NCBI GenBank assembly: GCA_017442265.1 | Contig: JAFSAC010000016.1 | Span: 55,971 to 119,970 of the forward strand | Direction of reading: 5' to 3' | Source of the DNA: Clostridia bacterium | GTDB lineage: Bacteria > Bacillota > Clostridia > Oscillospirales > Acutalibacteraceae | DNA length: 64,000 bases | Shown here: positions 1-9,385 of the stretch, piece by piece | Position numbering within the stretch: the first letter of the stretch is position 1 | Layout: each line of letters opens with the position of its first letter | Made by a program: the position numbers and the translations under genes | The notes under the pieces: model-generated | Seen by the model: only the letters and a program-made list of their open reading frames with translations | Told to the model about the DNA's origin: nothing | The model's database searches: none

Positions 1-270
1 CCGATCCATAAGGTGGCGGTCTGCGGCGGGGCGGCGGGGGATACCCTGTTTTCGTTGCCGGCGGAGGTGGATGCGCTGGTGACCGGCGAGATGAAGCATC
101 ACGAATATCTGGCCGCCAATGATAAAAAGATTACTGCGGTGGTGGCCGGCCATTATGCGACCGAACTGCCGGTGGTGGACACCCTGATGAACTGGCTTTT
201 ACAGGAATTTCACCAACTGACGGTAGCGGCTTATTACGGAGAAGCCCCTTACCGCACCGTAGATTTTTAA
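1..270 (+). CDS. NIF3-like dinuclear metal centre protein (C-terminal part)
   Basis: The reading frame is already open at base 1, so this is the 3' end of a gene that starts outside the window; about 89 residues remain. It carries the family's C-terminal signature: GEMKHHEYL followed by AGHYATE, whose His and Glu are metal ligands in YbgI/YqfO-type proteins. The family (NIF3, DUF34) forms ring-shaped hexamers with a dinuclear metal site and its cellular role is not settled. It lies 14 bases ahead of rqcH on the same strand and is probably co-transcribed with it. Family assignment is firm; function is not. Confidence 0.85.
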   Translation, partial: PIHKVAVCGGAAGDTLFSLPAEVDALVTGEMKHHEYLAANDKKITAVVAGHYATELPVVDTLMNWLLQEFHQLTVAAYYGEAPYRTVDF

Positions 271-284
271 TGGAGGAATAAGAA

Positions 285-2036
285 TTGGCGCTGGACGGAT
301 TGTTTCTTTCCTGCTTGAAACGGGAACTGGAAGAAAAATTGCGGGATAGCCGCATTGATAAGATTTTTCAACCCTCCCGGGAAGAACTGATCTTTTTGTT
401 CCGCGGCCGGGAGGGACAGCATCGGCTGTACCTATCGGTGCGGGCGGCATCGCCGCGCCTGAATTTCACCGAAATGCGCCCTGAAAACCCGGCACAGCCG
501 CCGATGCTGTGTATGCTACTCCGCCGTCGGCTTGGCGGCGGGCGGTTCGTGGCGGTTCGCCAGGACGGACTGGAGCGGGCGCTGTATCTGGATTTTGATT
601 GTGTGAACGAGCTGGGCGACGTGGTGCGGATGACCTTTGCCGCCGAGCTTATGGGAAAATACAGCAACGGTATTCTCATCGACCAGAACGGTCGGGTGGT
701 GGATGCGATGAAGCGGGTGGACCTTGAAATGTCCCCGGTGCGCCCGATCCTGCCGGGGGTGACCTATGCCGCCCCGCCGGCGCTTGACCGATTGGATATC
801 ACCCGGGTGTCGGTGGAGGAGGTGGTTTTTGCGGTTCAAAAAACCGGGAAACCGCTGACCGATGCGCTTTTAGACGTGACCTGCGGGTTGTCCCCGCTTA
901 CCTGCCGGGAGATCACCGCCCGGGTGACCGGTGGGGAGGATATCGCGGCGGATTGCTTGGATGATGCCGGCAGTTCCCGCTTGACCGATACCTTGACTAA
1001 AATCCGGTCGATCGCCCTCGGCGAGACCCCCGGTCGCCCGTGGCTTGTGTACCGGGAGGACGGCCGTCCGCTCAACTTTGCCCCCTTACCGCTTTTGCAG
1101 TACGGCCCGCAAAAATCCCGGGAAATGGAAAGCTATTCAGCGCTTTTAGATGCTTTTTATGCCGAGCGGGAACAGGTAGAGCGGTTAAAACAGCGCGCCG
1201 CCGATCTTCATCGGGTGCTGACCACCAATTTGGAGCGTGTCCAGCGGAAACTGAACGCCCAGCGGGAGGATCTGCGCCGGTCGGAAAATCGGGAGCAGGA
1301 CCGTATTTTTGCCGATCTTATTCAGGCGAGTGTCGGGATGATCCCGCGCGGGGCGGACAAGGCCACCCTCATGAATTATTACGATCCCGATTGTGCAGAG
1401 ATCGAGATACCGCTTGATCCGGCCTTGTCGGCGGCGGCGAACGCGCAGAAGTATTATAAACAGTACCGCAAGGCGCAGACCGCCCAGCGGGTGCTGGTCG
1501 AGCAAATGGAAAAAGGGGAAAAGGAGCGGGAGTATCTGGAAACGGTATTGGATGCGCTCTCCCGTGCCACCACCACCGCCGAAATGGATGCGATCCGGCA
1601 GGAGCTCACCGACGGCGGGTATCTCCGTGCCATGAAAAAGCCGGTGAAACCGACCGCTTTGAAACCGAAAACCTTCCTGTCGGACGACGGATTCACCATT
1701 TTGGTCGGGCGCAACAACGTGGAAAATGATCGGCTCACCACCAAGATCGCCCGGGGGAACGATATCTGGATGCACACCAAAAACATCCCCGGCTCCCACG
1801 TTATCGTGCTGACCGAGGGAAAAACCCCGCCGGACAGCACGTTGGAGCAGGCGGCGATCTTGGCGGCGCTTCATTCGAAAGCCGCCGATTCCAAACAGGT
1901 GCCGGTGGATTACGCACTGGTTCGGCACGTGCATAAGCCGGCGGGCGCCAAACCCGGTTTTGTCATCTACGAACAAAACCGTACCGCCTACGTCGACCCC
2001 GACTCCGCCCTTGCCGAACGCTTAAAACAGGAATAA
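285..2036 (+). CDS. rqcH: Rqc2 homolog RqcH (NFACT / fibronectin-binding A family)
   Basis: A 583-residue protein of usual family length. RqcH binds obstructed 50S subunits carrying peptidyl-tRNA and recruits alanyl-tRNA to add C-terminal alanine tails that mark stalled nascent chains for degradation. Visible parts are an NFACT-N region over roughly residues 1-280, a charged coiled coil near 290-440 (REDLRRSENREQDR), and an NFACT-R domain near 460-565 with NDIWMHTKNIPGSHV. The start is a TTG at 285 preceded by GGAGG at 272-276; no ATG in frame fits better. The stop runs directly into a bidirectional terminator. Historic names of the family as a fibronectin-binding adhesin should not be taken as its function. 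Confidence 0.93.
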   Translation: MALDGLFLSCLKRELEEKLRDSRIDKIFQPSREELIFLFRGREGQHRLYLSVRAASPRLNFTEMRPENPAQPPMLCMLLRRRLGGGRFVAVRQDGLERALYLDFDCVNELGDVVRMTFAAELMGKYSNGILIDQNGRVVDAMKRVDLEMSPVRPILPGVTYAAPPALDRLDITRVSVEEVVFAVQKTGKPLTDALLDVTCGLSPLTCREITARVTGGEDIAADCLDDAGSSRLTDTLTKIRSIALGETPGRPWLVYREDGRPLNFAPLPLLQYGPQKSREMESYSALLDAFYAEREQVERLKQRAADLHRVLTTNLERVQRKLNAQREDLRRSENREQDRIFADLIQASVGMIPRGADKATLMNYYDPDCAEIEIPLDPALSAAANAQKYYKQYRKAQTAQRVLVEQMEKGEKEREYLETVLDALSRATTTAEMDAIRQELTDGGYLRAMKKPVKPTALKPKTFLSDDGFTILVGRNNVENDRLTTKIARGNDIWMHTKNIPGSHVIVLTEGKTPPDSTLEQAAILAALHSKAADSKQVPVDYALVRHVHKPAGAKPGFVIYEQNRTAYVDPDSALAERLKQE

Positions 2037-2073
2037 AAAACCGCTGTGAACATTTTATTCACAGCGGTTTTTC
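2037..2073. terminator. Bidirectional terminator between rqcH and FAD gene
   Basis: A 10-bp perfect stem (2041-2050 with 2058-2067, CCGCTGTGAA arms) is flanked by an A-run on the left and a T-run on the right, so it can end both the + strand rqcH and the convergent - strand gene ending at 2075. Confidence 0.9.
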
Positions 2074-2074
2074 T

Positions 2075-3670
2075 TTATAGTTCTTTTAACACCCATTCGG
2101 CGCATTTGATGCCGTCCACGGCGGCGGAGAGAATACCGCCGGCGTACCCGGCGCCTTCGCCGCAGGGGAAAATACCGGGCACAGAGGATTGTCCCTCTTC
2201 ATCCCGCAACAGCCGGACAGGGGAGGACGAGCGGGTTTCCACCCCGGTTAAGATCGCATCCGGGCGGTCAAATCCGTGAAGCTGTCGCCCGAAAATAGGC
2301 AAGGCCAGTTTTAAGGAATGGGCGACCGGTTGCGGCAAACATTCCCGCAGGTCTGCGAGGGTCACTCCGGGTCGGTAGCTCGGGCGCACCTTCCCGAATA
2401 CGGTGGAGGGGCGGTCCAGGAGAAAATCGCCGACCAGCTGGGCCGGGGCGCGGTAGTTCCGTCCGCCGAGGATAAAAGCGGCCTCTTCCCAGCGCTTTTG
2501 AAAGTCAAAGCCGGAAAGTGGATGCGAATTCTCAAAATCCTCCGGCCCGACCCCGACCAGCAGGGCGCTGTTGGAGTTTTCGGCATTTCGGGCGTGCTCG
2601 CTCATGCCGTTTACCACCAGTTGACCGGGGGCGGAGGCCGCCGCCACCACTTCACCGCCGGGACACATACAAAAGGTGTATACCCCGCGCCCGGTTTCCG
2701 GACGGCAGGAAAGCTTATAGTCGGCCGCACCGAGCGCTTCGTGTCCGGCAAATTTTCCGTACTGACTGCGATCGATCATCACTCTCGGATGTTCGATCCG
2801 CACCCCGACCGCAAACGGCTTTTGTATGGTGGACAGCCCTTTTTTGTACAGCATTTCAATGGTGTCCGATGCGCTGTGTCCCACCGCAAAGATCGCCTGC
2901 CGACAGGGAATTTCCTTTTCCCCGGTGGGGGTGGACACGGTCAATGAGGAGAGGGCACCGTTTTTCAGTGTAAGGTCGGTGACCCTGTGAGAAAACAGCA
3001 CGGTGCCGCCGAGTTCAATAATCTTTTGGCGCATCGTTTTGACCGTCTGGCACAGCCGGTCGGTCCCGATATGCGGTTTTTGTTCCCACAAAATCTCTTC
3101 CGGCGCTCCGCAGGCGGCCAGCGTTTCCAGTACCAACCGACAGCGGGGGTCCTTAATGCCGGTGGTGAGCTTGCCGTCTGAAAAGGTGCCGGCACCGCCC
3201 TCACCGTACTGGACGTTGGAGGTGGGGTCAAGCACCCCGGTTTCCCGGAATTTTTGCACGTCCGCCCGCCGTTTATCCACCTCTTGCCCGCGTTCGAGGA
3301 GCAGCGGGCGCACCCCGGCGACCGCTAAGGTGTAAGCGGCGAACAGTCCGGCAGGACCGCTTCCTACCACCACCGGCGGGGTATCCGGGGCGGGACGTTT
3401 TTTCGGAAAGAGAACAGGGGTGGGGGTGAAAAGCGCTACCCCCGGTTTTTTGATAGTCCGGGCGGCTATTTTTTCGTTCGGGACGGTCAGTTCTACCGTG
3501 ACGGTGAAATGTACCGTTTCTTTTTTGCGGGCATCCACCGATTTTTTCACAAGCCGGTAGGCGGTGACATCACTTTCTTTGAGCCCCGCTTTTCGCCGGG
3601 CGGCGGCGAAAATTTCCTCACCGGTCGCCGATAGCGGCACCGCTACCGAGGATATACGAAGTACGCTCAT
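2075..3670 (-). CDS. FAD-dependent oxidoreductase, COG2509 type
   Basis: A 531-residue flavoprotein of the uncharacterised FAD-dependent dehydrogenase group (COG2509). The N-terminal ~90 residues form the small domain typical of this group; a Rossmann dinucleotide motif follows (VVGSGPAGLFAAY, about residue 95), then YGEGGAGTFSDGKL, and a C-terminal FAD segment FPCGEGAGYAGGI. I chose ATG 3670 rather than the longer open frame to 3757 because the family begins with MSVLRIS-like sequence and the ATG overlaps the upstream stop as ATGA, a sign of translational coupling to the flavoprotein at 3667-4920. Substrate unknown. Confidence 0.85.
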   Translation of the reverse strand: MSVLRISSVAVPLSATGEEIFAAARRKAGLKESDVTAYRLVKKSVDARKKETVHFTVTVELTVPNEKIAARTIKKPGVALFTPTPVLFPKKRPAPDTPPVVVGSGPAGLFAAYTLAVAGVRPLLLERGQEVDKRRADVQKFRETGVLDPTSNVQYGEGGAGTFSDGKLTTGIKDPRCRLVLETLAACGAPEEILWEQKPHIGTDRLCQTVKTMRQKIIELGGTVLFSHRVTDLTLKNGALSSLTVSTPTGEKEIPCRQAIFAVGHSASDTIEMLYKKGLSTIQKPFAVGVRIEHPRVMIDRSQYGKFAGHEALGAADYKLSCRPETGRGVYTFCMCPGGEVVAAASAPGQLVVNGMSEHARNAENSNSALLVGVGPEDFENSHPLSGFDFQKRWEEAAFILGGRNYRAPAQLVGDFLLDRPSTVFGKVRPSYRPGVTLADLRECLPQPVAHSLKLALPIFGRQLHGFDRPDAILTGVETRSSSPVRLLRDEEGQSSVPGIFPCGEGAGYAGGILSAAVDGIKCAEWVLKEL

Positions 3671-4920
3671 ACCTGCCGTCCTTTCAGCAGGGACAGCATC
3701 CCTTTTGCCGCGACAGCTGCGCCGGAAAAGGCGAATTGCAGGTTGAAGCCGCCGCAATCACCGTCCACGTCCAGCACCTCTCCGGCTAAAAATAAGCCGG
3801 GGACAAGGCGGGACTGTAGGGTGGTCGGCTCCACCTCGTTTGCCCGGATACCGCCGGCGGTGACCTGTGCACCGCCAAAGCCGTTGGTCCCGGTGACCGG
3901 GAATACCCAGTTTTTCATCTGACCGGCCAGTTGTTTTAAATCACGGTCGGTAAGGTCGGTTACGGGGGCATTCGGCGATTTCCCGATCGAACGGAGCAGG
4001 GTCTGTCCCACCCGCTTATTGAGAAAGCCGGTTAAAAAGTTTTCGCAGGTGCGCCCGGGAAGGGATGTCCGTCGTTTCAGCAGGGTAAAAAGTTCTTGCT
4101 CCTCCCGCTCGGGGAAAAGGTCAAGAATCGCCACACAATCCTCCCGCTTTTGCCGTTCCCAATCGGCGGCAACCCGGGACACCTGCATCGCGGCCGGACC
4201 GGATATACCGTAGTCGGTGAAAAGGATCTCGCCCGTTTCCGCTTTGACTTCCCGGTCGGTTTTGACCGAAATGCGGGCATCTACCCGGATCCCCTTCATC
4301 GAACGGACGAAGGTGGTGTCGGTGCGAAGCTGAACGATCGAGGGGAAAAGCGGGGTGCGGGTATGCCCAAGATCGGTGAGGAGAGCATAGCCGTCACTAC
4401 TCCCGCCAAGTGAAGGCGCCGCCGCCCCGCCGGGGGCGAGCAACACCGTTTTCGCCTTTACCTCCCCGGTGGAGGTAGAAAGGAGAAAGCCGTCTTTTCC
4501 CTTTTTGATGCCCAAGACGGCGGTGTCACACCGTTCCTCCACCCCGCGTGCGGACAGCTCCAGCCGCAGACAATCTAAGACGGCGGAGGCCTGCTCGCTT
4601 ACGGGATAGCATTTGCCGTCCGGGCGGGTGGTGCATTCGAGTCCCAGTGTTTCAAAAAAGGCGAGGGTATCTTCAGGGGAGAATTGGCTTAATACCGCTT
4701 TCGCCAGTTCCGGCGCGCCGTGATACCGCGCGGGAGCGGCGTGAATATTCGAGATGTTGCAGGTGCCGTTGCCGGTAGCGAGCAGTTTTTTACCCACCCG
4801 CGGCTGTTTTTCCAGTAACAGCACCGAACCGGCATTTTTCAGTTCCCGCGCCAAAAACACGGCGGCGGTGAGTCCGGCGGCGCCGCCGCCCACGATCACA
4901 GCGGAATAGCAAGTCATCAT
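3667..4920 (-). CDS. NAD(P)/FAD-dependent oxidoreductase, YhiN/BaiN (HI0933) family
   Basis: A 417-residue flavoprotein. The N-terminal FAD motif VIVGGGAAGLTAA lies at residues 8-20 and the family C-terminal block GLFLAGEVLDVDGDCGGFNLQFA near residue 380 is intact. Relatives include BaiN, reported to act in bile-acid dehydroxylation, but most members have no known substrate and the presence of a choloylglycine hydrolase 10 kb away is not evidence of a link. Start ATG 4920 has GGAG five bases upstream. It is the first gene of a two-gene overlapping unit with the COG2509 flavoprotein and lies 16 bases after recG. Confidence 0.88.
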   Translation of the reverse strand: MMTCYSAVIVGGGAAGLTAAVFLARELKNAGSVLLLEKQPRVGKKLLATGNGTCNISNIHAAPARYHGAPELAKAVLSQFSPEDTLAFFETLGLECTTRPDGKCYPVSEQASAVLDCLRLELSARGVEERCDTAVLGIKKGKDGFLLSTSTGEVKAKTVLLAPGGAAAPSLGGSSDGYALLTDLGHTRTPLFPSIVQLRTDTTFVRSMKGIRVDARISVKTDREVKAETGEILFTDYGISGPAAMQVSRVAADWERQKREDCVAILDLFPEREEQELFTLLKRRTSLPGRTCENFLTGFLNKRVGQTLLRSIGKSPNAPVTDLTDRDLKQLAGQMKNWVFPVTGTNGFGGAQVTAGGIRANEVEPTTLQSRLVPGLFLAGEVLDVDGDCGGFNLQFAFSGAAVAAKGMLSLLKGRQV

Positions 4921-4936
4921 TTATACTCCGTTCTGG

Positions 4937-6988
4937 TTAGTTGTTGATGTTGTTTTCGTTCACGGTGAAGAGGGCTTTTACCGCCTCTTTCATCCCGTGA
5001 TGACCGGGGAAAGAAAGGGTGGGGTCGGTGGCAATGATGTCGTTCACCGCCTCCCCGGTTTCTTTCAGGGTGGTCATATCCCGCAGGAGATTGGCAAGCT
5101 TCATCTGCGGCAAACCGTGTTGTTTCAGCCCGAAGAAATCGCCCGGGCCACGCATTTTCAGGTCCTCTTCGGCGATCTCAAATCCATCGGCGGTCCGGCA
5201 CATGGTTTTCAGCCGGTTGATCGCATCGGGACTTTCGGTATCCGAAATGAGGACACAGGTGGAGGCATCACGTCCTCGCCCGACCCGGCCACGCAACTGG
5301 TGTAATTGCGCCAATCCGAACCGGTCGGCGTTTTCGATCACCATAAGCACCGCATTCGGCACGTCCACCCCCACTTCAATCACGACGGTGGAGATGAGTA
5401 CCGAGATCTTTCCTTCGGAAAACGCTTGCATCACCGCATCCTTCTCCCGCCCGGACATCTGTCCGTGCAAAAGGCCGGTGGAAATTCCTTTGAGAGCGCC
5501 GTCTTTCAGTTTTTTATAGTAAGCGGTAGCGGAGACGAGCTCTTTATCCGGCTCCTCCTTATCGCCCACGAGAGGGCAGACGATATACGCCTGTTTCCCG
5601 GCATCTACGTGCCGGCGGATGAAGGTGTACACCCGTTCCCGCTTGCCGGTATCCACCGCATAGGTGGCGATCGGTTGCCGTCCGGGCGGCAGTTCGTCTA
5701 AAACCGACACATCGAGATCGCCGTACAGCATTAGTGCGAGCGTGCGGGGAATGGGGGTCGCCGACATCACCAGCAGATGCGGGTGGGTGCCTTTCATGGC
5801 GAGTGCCGACCGTTGGGCCACCCCAAACCGGTGCTGTTCGTCGGTGATGACCAGTCCGAGGTTGTGGAAATGTACTTTATCGGATAACAGTGCGTGGGTG
5901 CCGACCGCAATCAGCGCCTCGCCGCTTTCCAGTTTTTGTAACGCCGCCCGTTTTTGAGCCGCCGGGAGGGAGGCGGTGAGCAGCACGATAGGGAACCGCT
6001 CGCCGAGCAGTTTTTGGAGGGATAGAATATGCTGGCGCGCCAAAATTTCGGTCGGCGCCATAAAAGCGGTCTGCATACCGTTTTTGGCGGCGGAAAACAT
6101 AAGGCCTGCCGCCACCGCGGTCTTGCCGCTGCCGACGTCCCCTTGGATGAGCCGGGACATCGGGAACTCCCGTTTCATATCCCGTACCCCGTCAATGATT
6201 GCCCGCCGCTGAGCGCCGGTCAGGGTGAAGGGGAGGGAGGCGATAAATTCGGCGGTATGATCCTGCCGGAGGATAGCCCCGGTGTGCGACCGGGCGCGGG
6301 TTTTCATCTGGGACAACCCCAGACGGAACAAAAACAGTTCGTCAAAGATCAGCCGCCGCCGGGCGATGTGAAGCGCCTCTCCGTCTTTGGGAAAATGAAT
6401 GTTTTGGAGCGCATACCGGGTGGTGCACAGGTGGTATTTTTTTCGGATCTCGCCGGGCAACCATTCCTCCTCCAAAAGCGGGTCGATATCATTTAGCAAC
6501 TGCTTTACCGCCGCCGCGATCGCTTTGGAGGGGAGTCCCGCCGTTTGCGGATAGATCGGGTGAATACTCATATTGGCGCCCGAAAGATCGATCTGCGGGG
6601 CGGACATTTCAAAGCTGTTCCCCCGGCGGGTGACCGAGCCGAAAAAGAGGTATTGCTCGCCTTTTCGGATCTGCCGGGCGGTGTAATTCGCGTTAAACAG
6701 GGTGACGGTCATCCCGGTTTCCCCGTCGCTTACCCGAAACCGAAAGAGGGTCATATTTTTGCGGATATACTGCGCTGTCGGTTCCTGCAAGACGGTGGCG
6801 AGAATACAGCAGTTCCCTTCGATCGGGGCTTCCCGGATCGGGGTGGGAGAGGACCAGTCCTCATAGGCACGGGGGTAAAGGTGCAGTAGGTCAGAGAGGG
6901 TAAAAACCCCGAGCTTTTGGTATAACGACAGCCGTTTGGCACCGATACCGCGTAGGCGGTCGATCGGTAAATCGAGGGACGAAACCAT
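4937..6988 (-). CDS. recG: ATP-dependent DNA helicase RecG
   Basis: A 683-residue protein of standard RecG length. RecG remodels stalled replication forks and Holliday junctions. The N-terminal wedge/OB domain begins with LRGIGAKRLSLYQKLGV; the helicase core shows Walker A QGDVGSGKTAVAA (near residue 285), the RecG-type motif II DEQHRFG (near 385), MSATPIPRTLAL, and motif VI QLRGRVGRG (near 580). The TRG-like C-terminal region FFGLKQHG is present. The start ATG 6988 is preceded by a GGAGG-containing stretch. It sits downstream of the terminator that ends rny, and upstream of the two flavoprotein genes on the same strand. Confidence 0.96.
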   Translation of the reverse strand: MVSSLDLPIDRLRGIGAKRLSLYQKLGVFTLSDLLHLYPRAYEDWSSPTPIREAPIEGNCCILATVLQEPTAQYIRKNMTLFRFRVSDGETGMTVTLFNANYTARQIRKGEQYLFFGSVTRRGNSFEMSAPQIDLSGANMSIHPIYPQTAGLPSKAIAAAVKQLLNDIDPLLEEEWLPGEIRKKYHLCTTRYALQNIHFPKDGEALHIARRRLIFDELFLFRLGLSQMKTRARSHTGAILRQDHTAEFIASLPFTLTGAQRRAIIDGVRDMKREFPMSRLIQGDVGSGKTAVAAGLMFSAAKNGMQTAFMAPTEILARQHILSLQKLLGERFPIVLLTASLPAAQKRAALQKLESGEALIAVGTHALLSDKVHFHNLGLVITDEQHRFGVAQRSALAMKGTHPHLLVMSATPIPRTLALMLYGDLDVSVLDELPPGRQPIATYAVDTGKRERVYTFIRRHVDAGKQAYIVCPLVGDKEEPDKELVSATAYYKKLKDGALKGISTGLLHGQMSGREKDAVMQAFSEGKISVLISTVVIEVGVDVPNAVLMVIENADRFGLAQLHQLRGRVGRGRDASTCVLISDTESPDAINRLKTMCRTADGFEIAEEDLKMRGPGDFFGLKQHGLPQMKLANLLRDMTTLKETGEAVNDIIATDPTLSFPGHHGMKEAVKALFTVNENNINN

Positions 6989-7002
6989 ACTACACCTCCT
7001 TA

Positions 7003-7050
7003 GAAAAAAACGGCGCTCCTTAGGGGTGCGTACCCCAAGAGCGCCGTTTT
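7003..7050 (-). terminator. Terminator of rny
   Basis: Two nested stems (CGGCGCTC 7011-7018 with 7039-7046, and GGGGT/ACCCC inside) are followed, on the - strand, by a run of seven T. It lies just after the rny stop and before recG. Confidence 0.85.
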
Positions 7051-7067
7051 GTTAAAGCCGTTGGCTT

Positions 7068-8648
7068 TTATTTCGCATAATCGATTGCACGATTCTCGCG
7101 GATCAGGTTCACCTTGATCTGACCGGGGTAATCCATATTATCCTCGATCTTCTTCGCGATATCCCGCGCCAGAATGGTCATCTGATCGTCGCTGATCACG
7201 TCGGGACGAACCAGAATACGGATCTCGCGGCCCGCTTGAATAGCGAACGAATGCTCGACGCCGTTAAATTCATTCGCGATGGATTCCAGTTTTTCCAACC
7301 GCTTGATGTAGTTCTCCAGGTTCTCACGGCGAGCACCCGGACGGGCGGCGGAAATGGCATCGGCGGCCTGAACCAGGCACGCCACCACGGTGGTCGCTTC
7401 CACGTCGCCGTGGTGCGCCTGAATGGCGTGAACCACCGCTTCGCTTTCCTTGTACTTGCGGGCGATATCCACACCGATCTCCACGTGGGACCCTTCCACC
7501 TCGTGGTCCACCGACTTACCGATGTCATGCAACAGACCGGCACGGCGGGCAATGGTGGGATCCACTCCGAGTTCGCTGGCGATCATACCGGACAGGAACG
7601 CGACCTCCATAGAATGGTCGAGCACGTTCTGACCGTAACTGGTACGGTAATGCAGACGGCCGAGCAGCCGGACGATCTCCGGATGAATGCCGTGCATACC
7701 GGTTTCCAGCACCGCGCGTTCGCCCTCTGCTTTGATAGTGGCTTCCACCTCGCGGCGGGACTTTTCCACCATTTCCTCGATGCGGGCGGGGTGGATACGG
7801 CCGTCGGTGATCAGTCGCTCCAGCGACAGACGGGCGATCTCCCGGCGAACCGGATCGAAACAAGAAAGGGTGATCGCTTCCGGGGTATCGTCGATGATGA
7901 GATCAACGCCGGTCAGCGTTTCGATCGCGCGGATATTACGACCCTCGCGGCCGATGATACGACCCTTCATTTCGTCGTTGGGCAGCGGCACCACCGACAC
8001 GGTGGATTCAGCCACCTGATCGGCGGCGACCCGCTGAATTGCGTGGGAGATCAGCATACGGGCACGCTGATCCGCTTCTTCCTTGAGCTGGGTCTCAAAC
8101 TCGGCAATTTTCAGTGCCTTGTCGTGGGTCAGCTCATCGGCGAGCTGGGTCAAGAGATGCTCTTTGGCCTGCTCCATGGTCAGCCCCGAAATGCGTTCCA
8201 GCATTTCAAACTGGCTTTTTTTCAGGTCGTTGACGTCCTGCAACCGCTCGTCGATCTCGCGGGTCTTTTTCGCCAGCGCCTCTTCCTTTTTCTCGTAGTT
8301 CTCGATCTTGTGGTCGAGCGACTCTTCCTTTTGCTGTAAATGCCGTTCCTGCCGCTGTACTTCACTGCGGCGTTCCTTGATTTCCCGATCCGCTTCGTTG
8401 CGGAGACGGTGGATCTCGTCTTTGGCTTCAATCAGCGCTTCTTTTTTCTTGGATTCCGCGGCACGCTGAGCATCCTTGCGAATGCGCTCGGCTTCGTTTT
8501 CAGCGGAACCGATAGCGGCCTCTGCCTGTTTCTTGCGGTGGGAAATGCCGGCTTTGAAAGCGATCAGAGCGGCAATCACCGCACCGACGGCCAATCCGCC
8601 CACACACATCAGAACAGCATACAAAATGTTGATCTCTGTCAATGACAT
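7068..8648 (-). CDS. rny: Ribonuclease Y
   Basis: A 526-residue membrane-bound endoribonuclease that starts decay of many mRNAs in Firmicutes. The order of parts is canonical: an N-terminal membrane anchor (about residues 5-32), a long charged coiled coil to about residue 200 with many AE/KK/EE stretches, a KH RNA-binding domain with [11 protein letters not shown], and an HD domain with [12 protein letters not shown] and later AHHGDVE. Start ATG 8648 has AGGAGG eight bases upstream. A leader of about 230 nt with several hairpins precedes it (see 8649-9060), which may control expression. Confidence 0.96.
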   Translation of the reverse strand: MSLTEINILYAVLMCVGGLAVGAVIAALIAFKAGISHRKKQAEAAIGSAENEAERIRKDAQRAAESKKKEALIEAKDEIHRLRNEADREIKERRSEVQRQERHLQQKEESLDHKIENYEKKEEALAKKTREIDERLQDVNDLKKSQFEMLERISGLTMEQAKEHLLTQLADELTHDKALKIAEFETQLKEEADQRARMLISHAIQRVAADQVAESTVSVVPLPNDEMKGRIIGREGRNIRAIETLTGVDLIIDDTPEAITLSCFDPVRREIARLSLERLITDGRIHPARIEEMVEKSRREVEATIKAEGERAVLETGMHGIHPEIVRLLGRLHYRTSYGQNVLDHSMEVAFLSGMIASELGVDPTIARRAGLLHDIGKSVDHEVEGSHVEIGVDIARKYKESEAVVHAIQAHHGDVEATTVVACLVQAADAISAARPGARRENLENYIKRLEKLESIANEFNGVEHSFAIQAGREIRILVRPDVISDDQMTILARDIAKKIEDNMDYPGQIKVNLIRENRAIDYAK

Positions 8649-9060
8649 ACACCTCCTGCTTGTCGTTCAAATACTTACTGAACAGCAGAAGTACAGATTT
8701 CCCCTTGCCGTATTCTGTTTTCCATTTACATTATGAAAATCCGCAAAAAGCGGTCAAACCGGATAGAAGAATCTATCTTCTGTGCTCAAAGCCGTGTAAA
8801 ACACGGCGCAACCATTTTTATATACAGTGGGAGGGGGTAAATAAACGCCGTTTATCCGCGTCGTAAAGGACAAACACCCTCCTATATATATAAAGCGTCA
8901 CCCGATCGGTTCAAACCGCCCGGGATACACCACTTTCAGTATACCGCTTCATGCCGTTCCTGTCAAGAAAAAGTGAGGGAAAATCCGGTGTTATCGCACA
9001 AAAAGGAGGGTGATTTTCCGGGGTTTGTGGGTGATTGTTGAAAAAATCTCCCGATTTCTA
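8649..9060 (-). promoter_or_regulatory. Long rny leader region with candidate promoter and hairpins
   Basis: No gene seen here. On the - strand a weak promoter-like pair (TTGAAC at 8914-8909, TATATA at 8892-8887, 16-bp spacing) would give a leader of roughly 230 nt ahead of rny. It holds small stems: ATAAAC/GTTTAT near 8840-8855, GCCGTGT/ACACGGC near 8791-8807, GATAGA/TCTATC near 8761-8776 and CCGC/GCGG near 8741-8753. I do not recognise a known riboswitch. The segment 8920-9060 shows nothing definite. Confidence 0.4.
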
Positions 9061-9088
9061 TTGACAAACCTCAAAAATGGGTTATAAT
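9061..9088 (+). promoter_or_regulatory. Promoter of tRNA-Gln
   Basis: Consensus sigma-70 elements: TTGACA at 9061-9066 and TATAAT at 9083-9088 with a 16-bp spacer, about 30 bases ahead of the tRNA. Confidence 0.85.
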
Positions 9089-9117
9089 AAAGAGCGTCCC
9101 GAAATGGACGTCTATAT

Positions 9118-9191
9118 TGCGGAATAGTGTAAAGGTAGCACCGCAGTCTCTGAATCTGCTTGTTGGGGTTCGAATCCCTATTCCGCAGCCA
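9118..9191 (+). tRNA. tRNA-Gln (CTG)
   Basis: A full cloverleaf: acceptor TGCGGAA (9118-9124) pairs with TTCCGCA (9181-9187), D-arm GTGT/GCAC, anticodon loop CTCTGAA giving anticodon CTG, T-loop TTCGAAT, and an encoded CCA (9189-9191). The last anticodon-stem pair is T-T, which is tolerated. It is followed by an A+T-rich insert, and part of its T-arm recurs at 10113-10122. Confidence 0.95.
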
Positions 9192-9235
9192 AAACGAAAA
9201 TCCTGTCGATTGTTGTCGGCAGGATTTTCGTTTTG
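9191..9235 (+). terminator. Terminator of tRNA-Gln
   Basis: A 15-bp perfect stem (AAAACGAAAATCCTG with CAGGATTTTCGTTTT) closes directly after the tRNA CCA and ends in a T-run. Confidence 0.9.
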
Positions 9236-9345
9236 TATTATTCATTTTTCATTATTCAATATTCATTATTCATTCGACAGGATTTTCAATGAATAGTGAA
9301 TGATGAAGGCGCTTCGCTGATGAATAATGAATAATTGATTTAACC
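9236..9345. repeat. A+T-rich inverted-repeat block (TTCATTATTCA type)
   Basis: Multiple TTCATTATTCAT and ATGAATAATGAAT words face each other; a perfect 13-bp inverted pair is at 9261-9273 and 9320-9332, enclosing a copy of part of the tRNA-Gln terminator arm (CGACAGGATTTTCA) and a small GGCGCTTCGCTGAT turn. It separates tRNA-Gln from the low-G+C gene pair at 9386-10113. It looks like the remains of a small mobile or recombination-associated element. Confidence 0.6.
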
Positions 9346-9385
9346 TAAAGTTTCTGCTATAATATCGAAAAAGGCGGTGTATTTA

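Noticed and set aside
7236..8339. Long + strand open frame across rny
   Set aside because: It is a shadow of the rny coding sequence, with low-complexity His/Arg-rich composition and no ribosome site. Similar shadows at 1185-1976 (-), 12788-14149 (+) and 57688-58620 (+) were dropped for the same reason.
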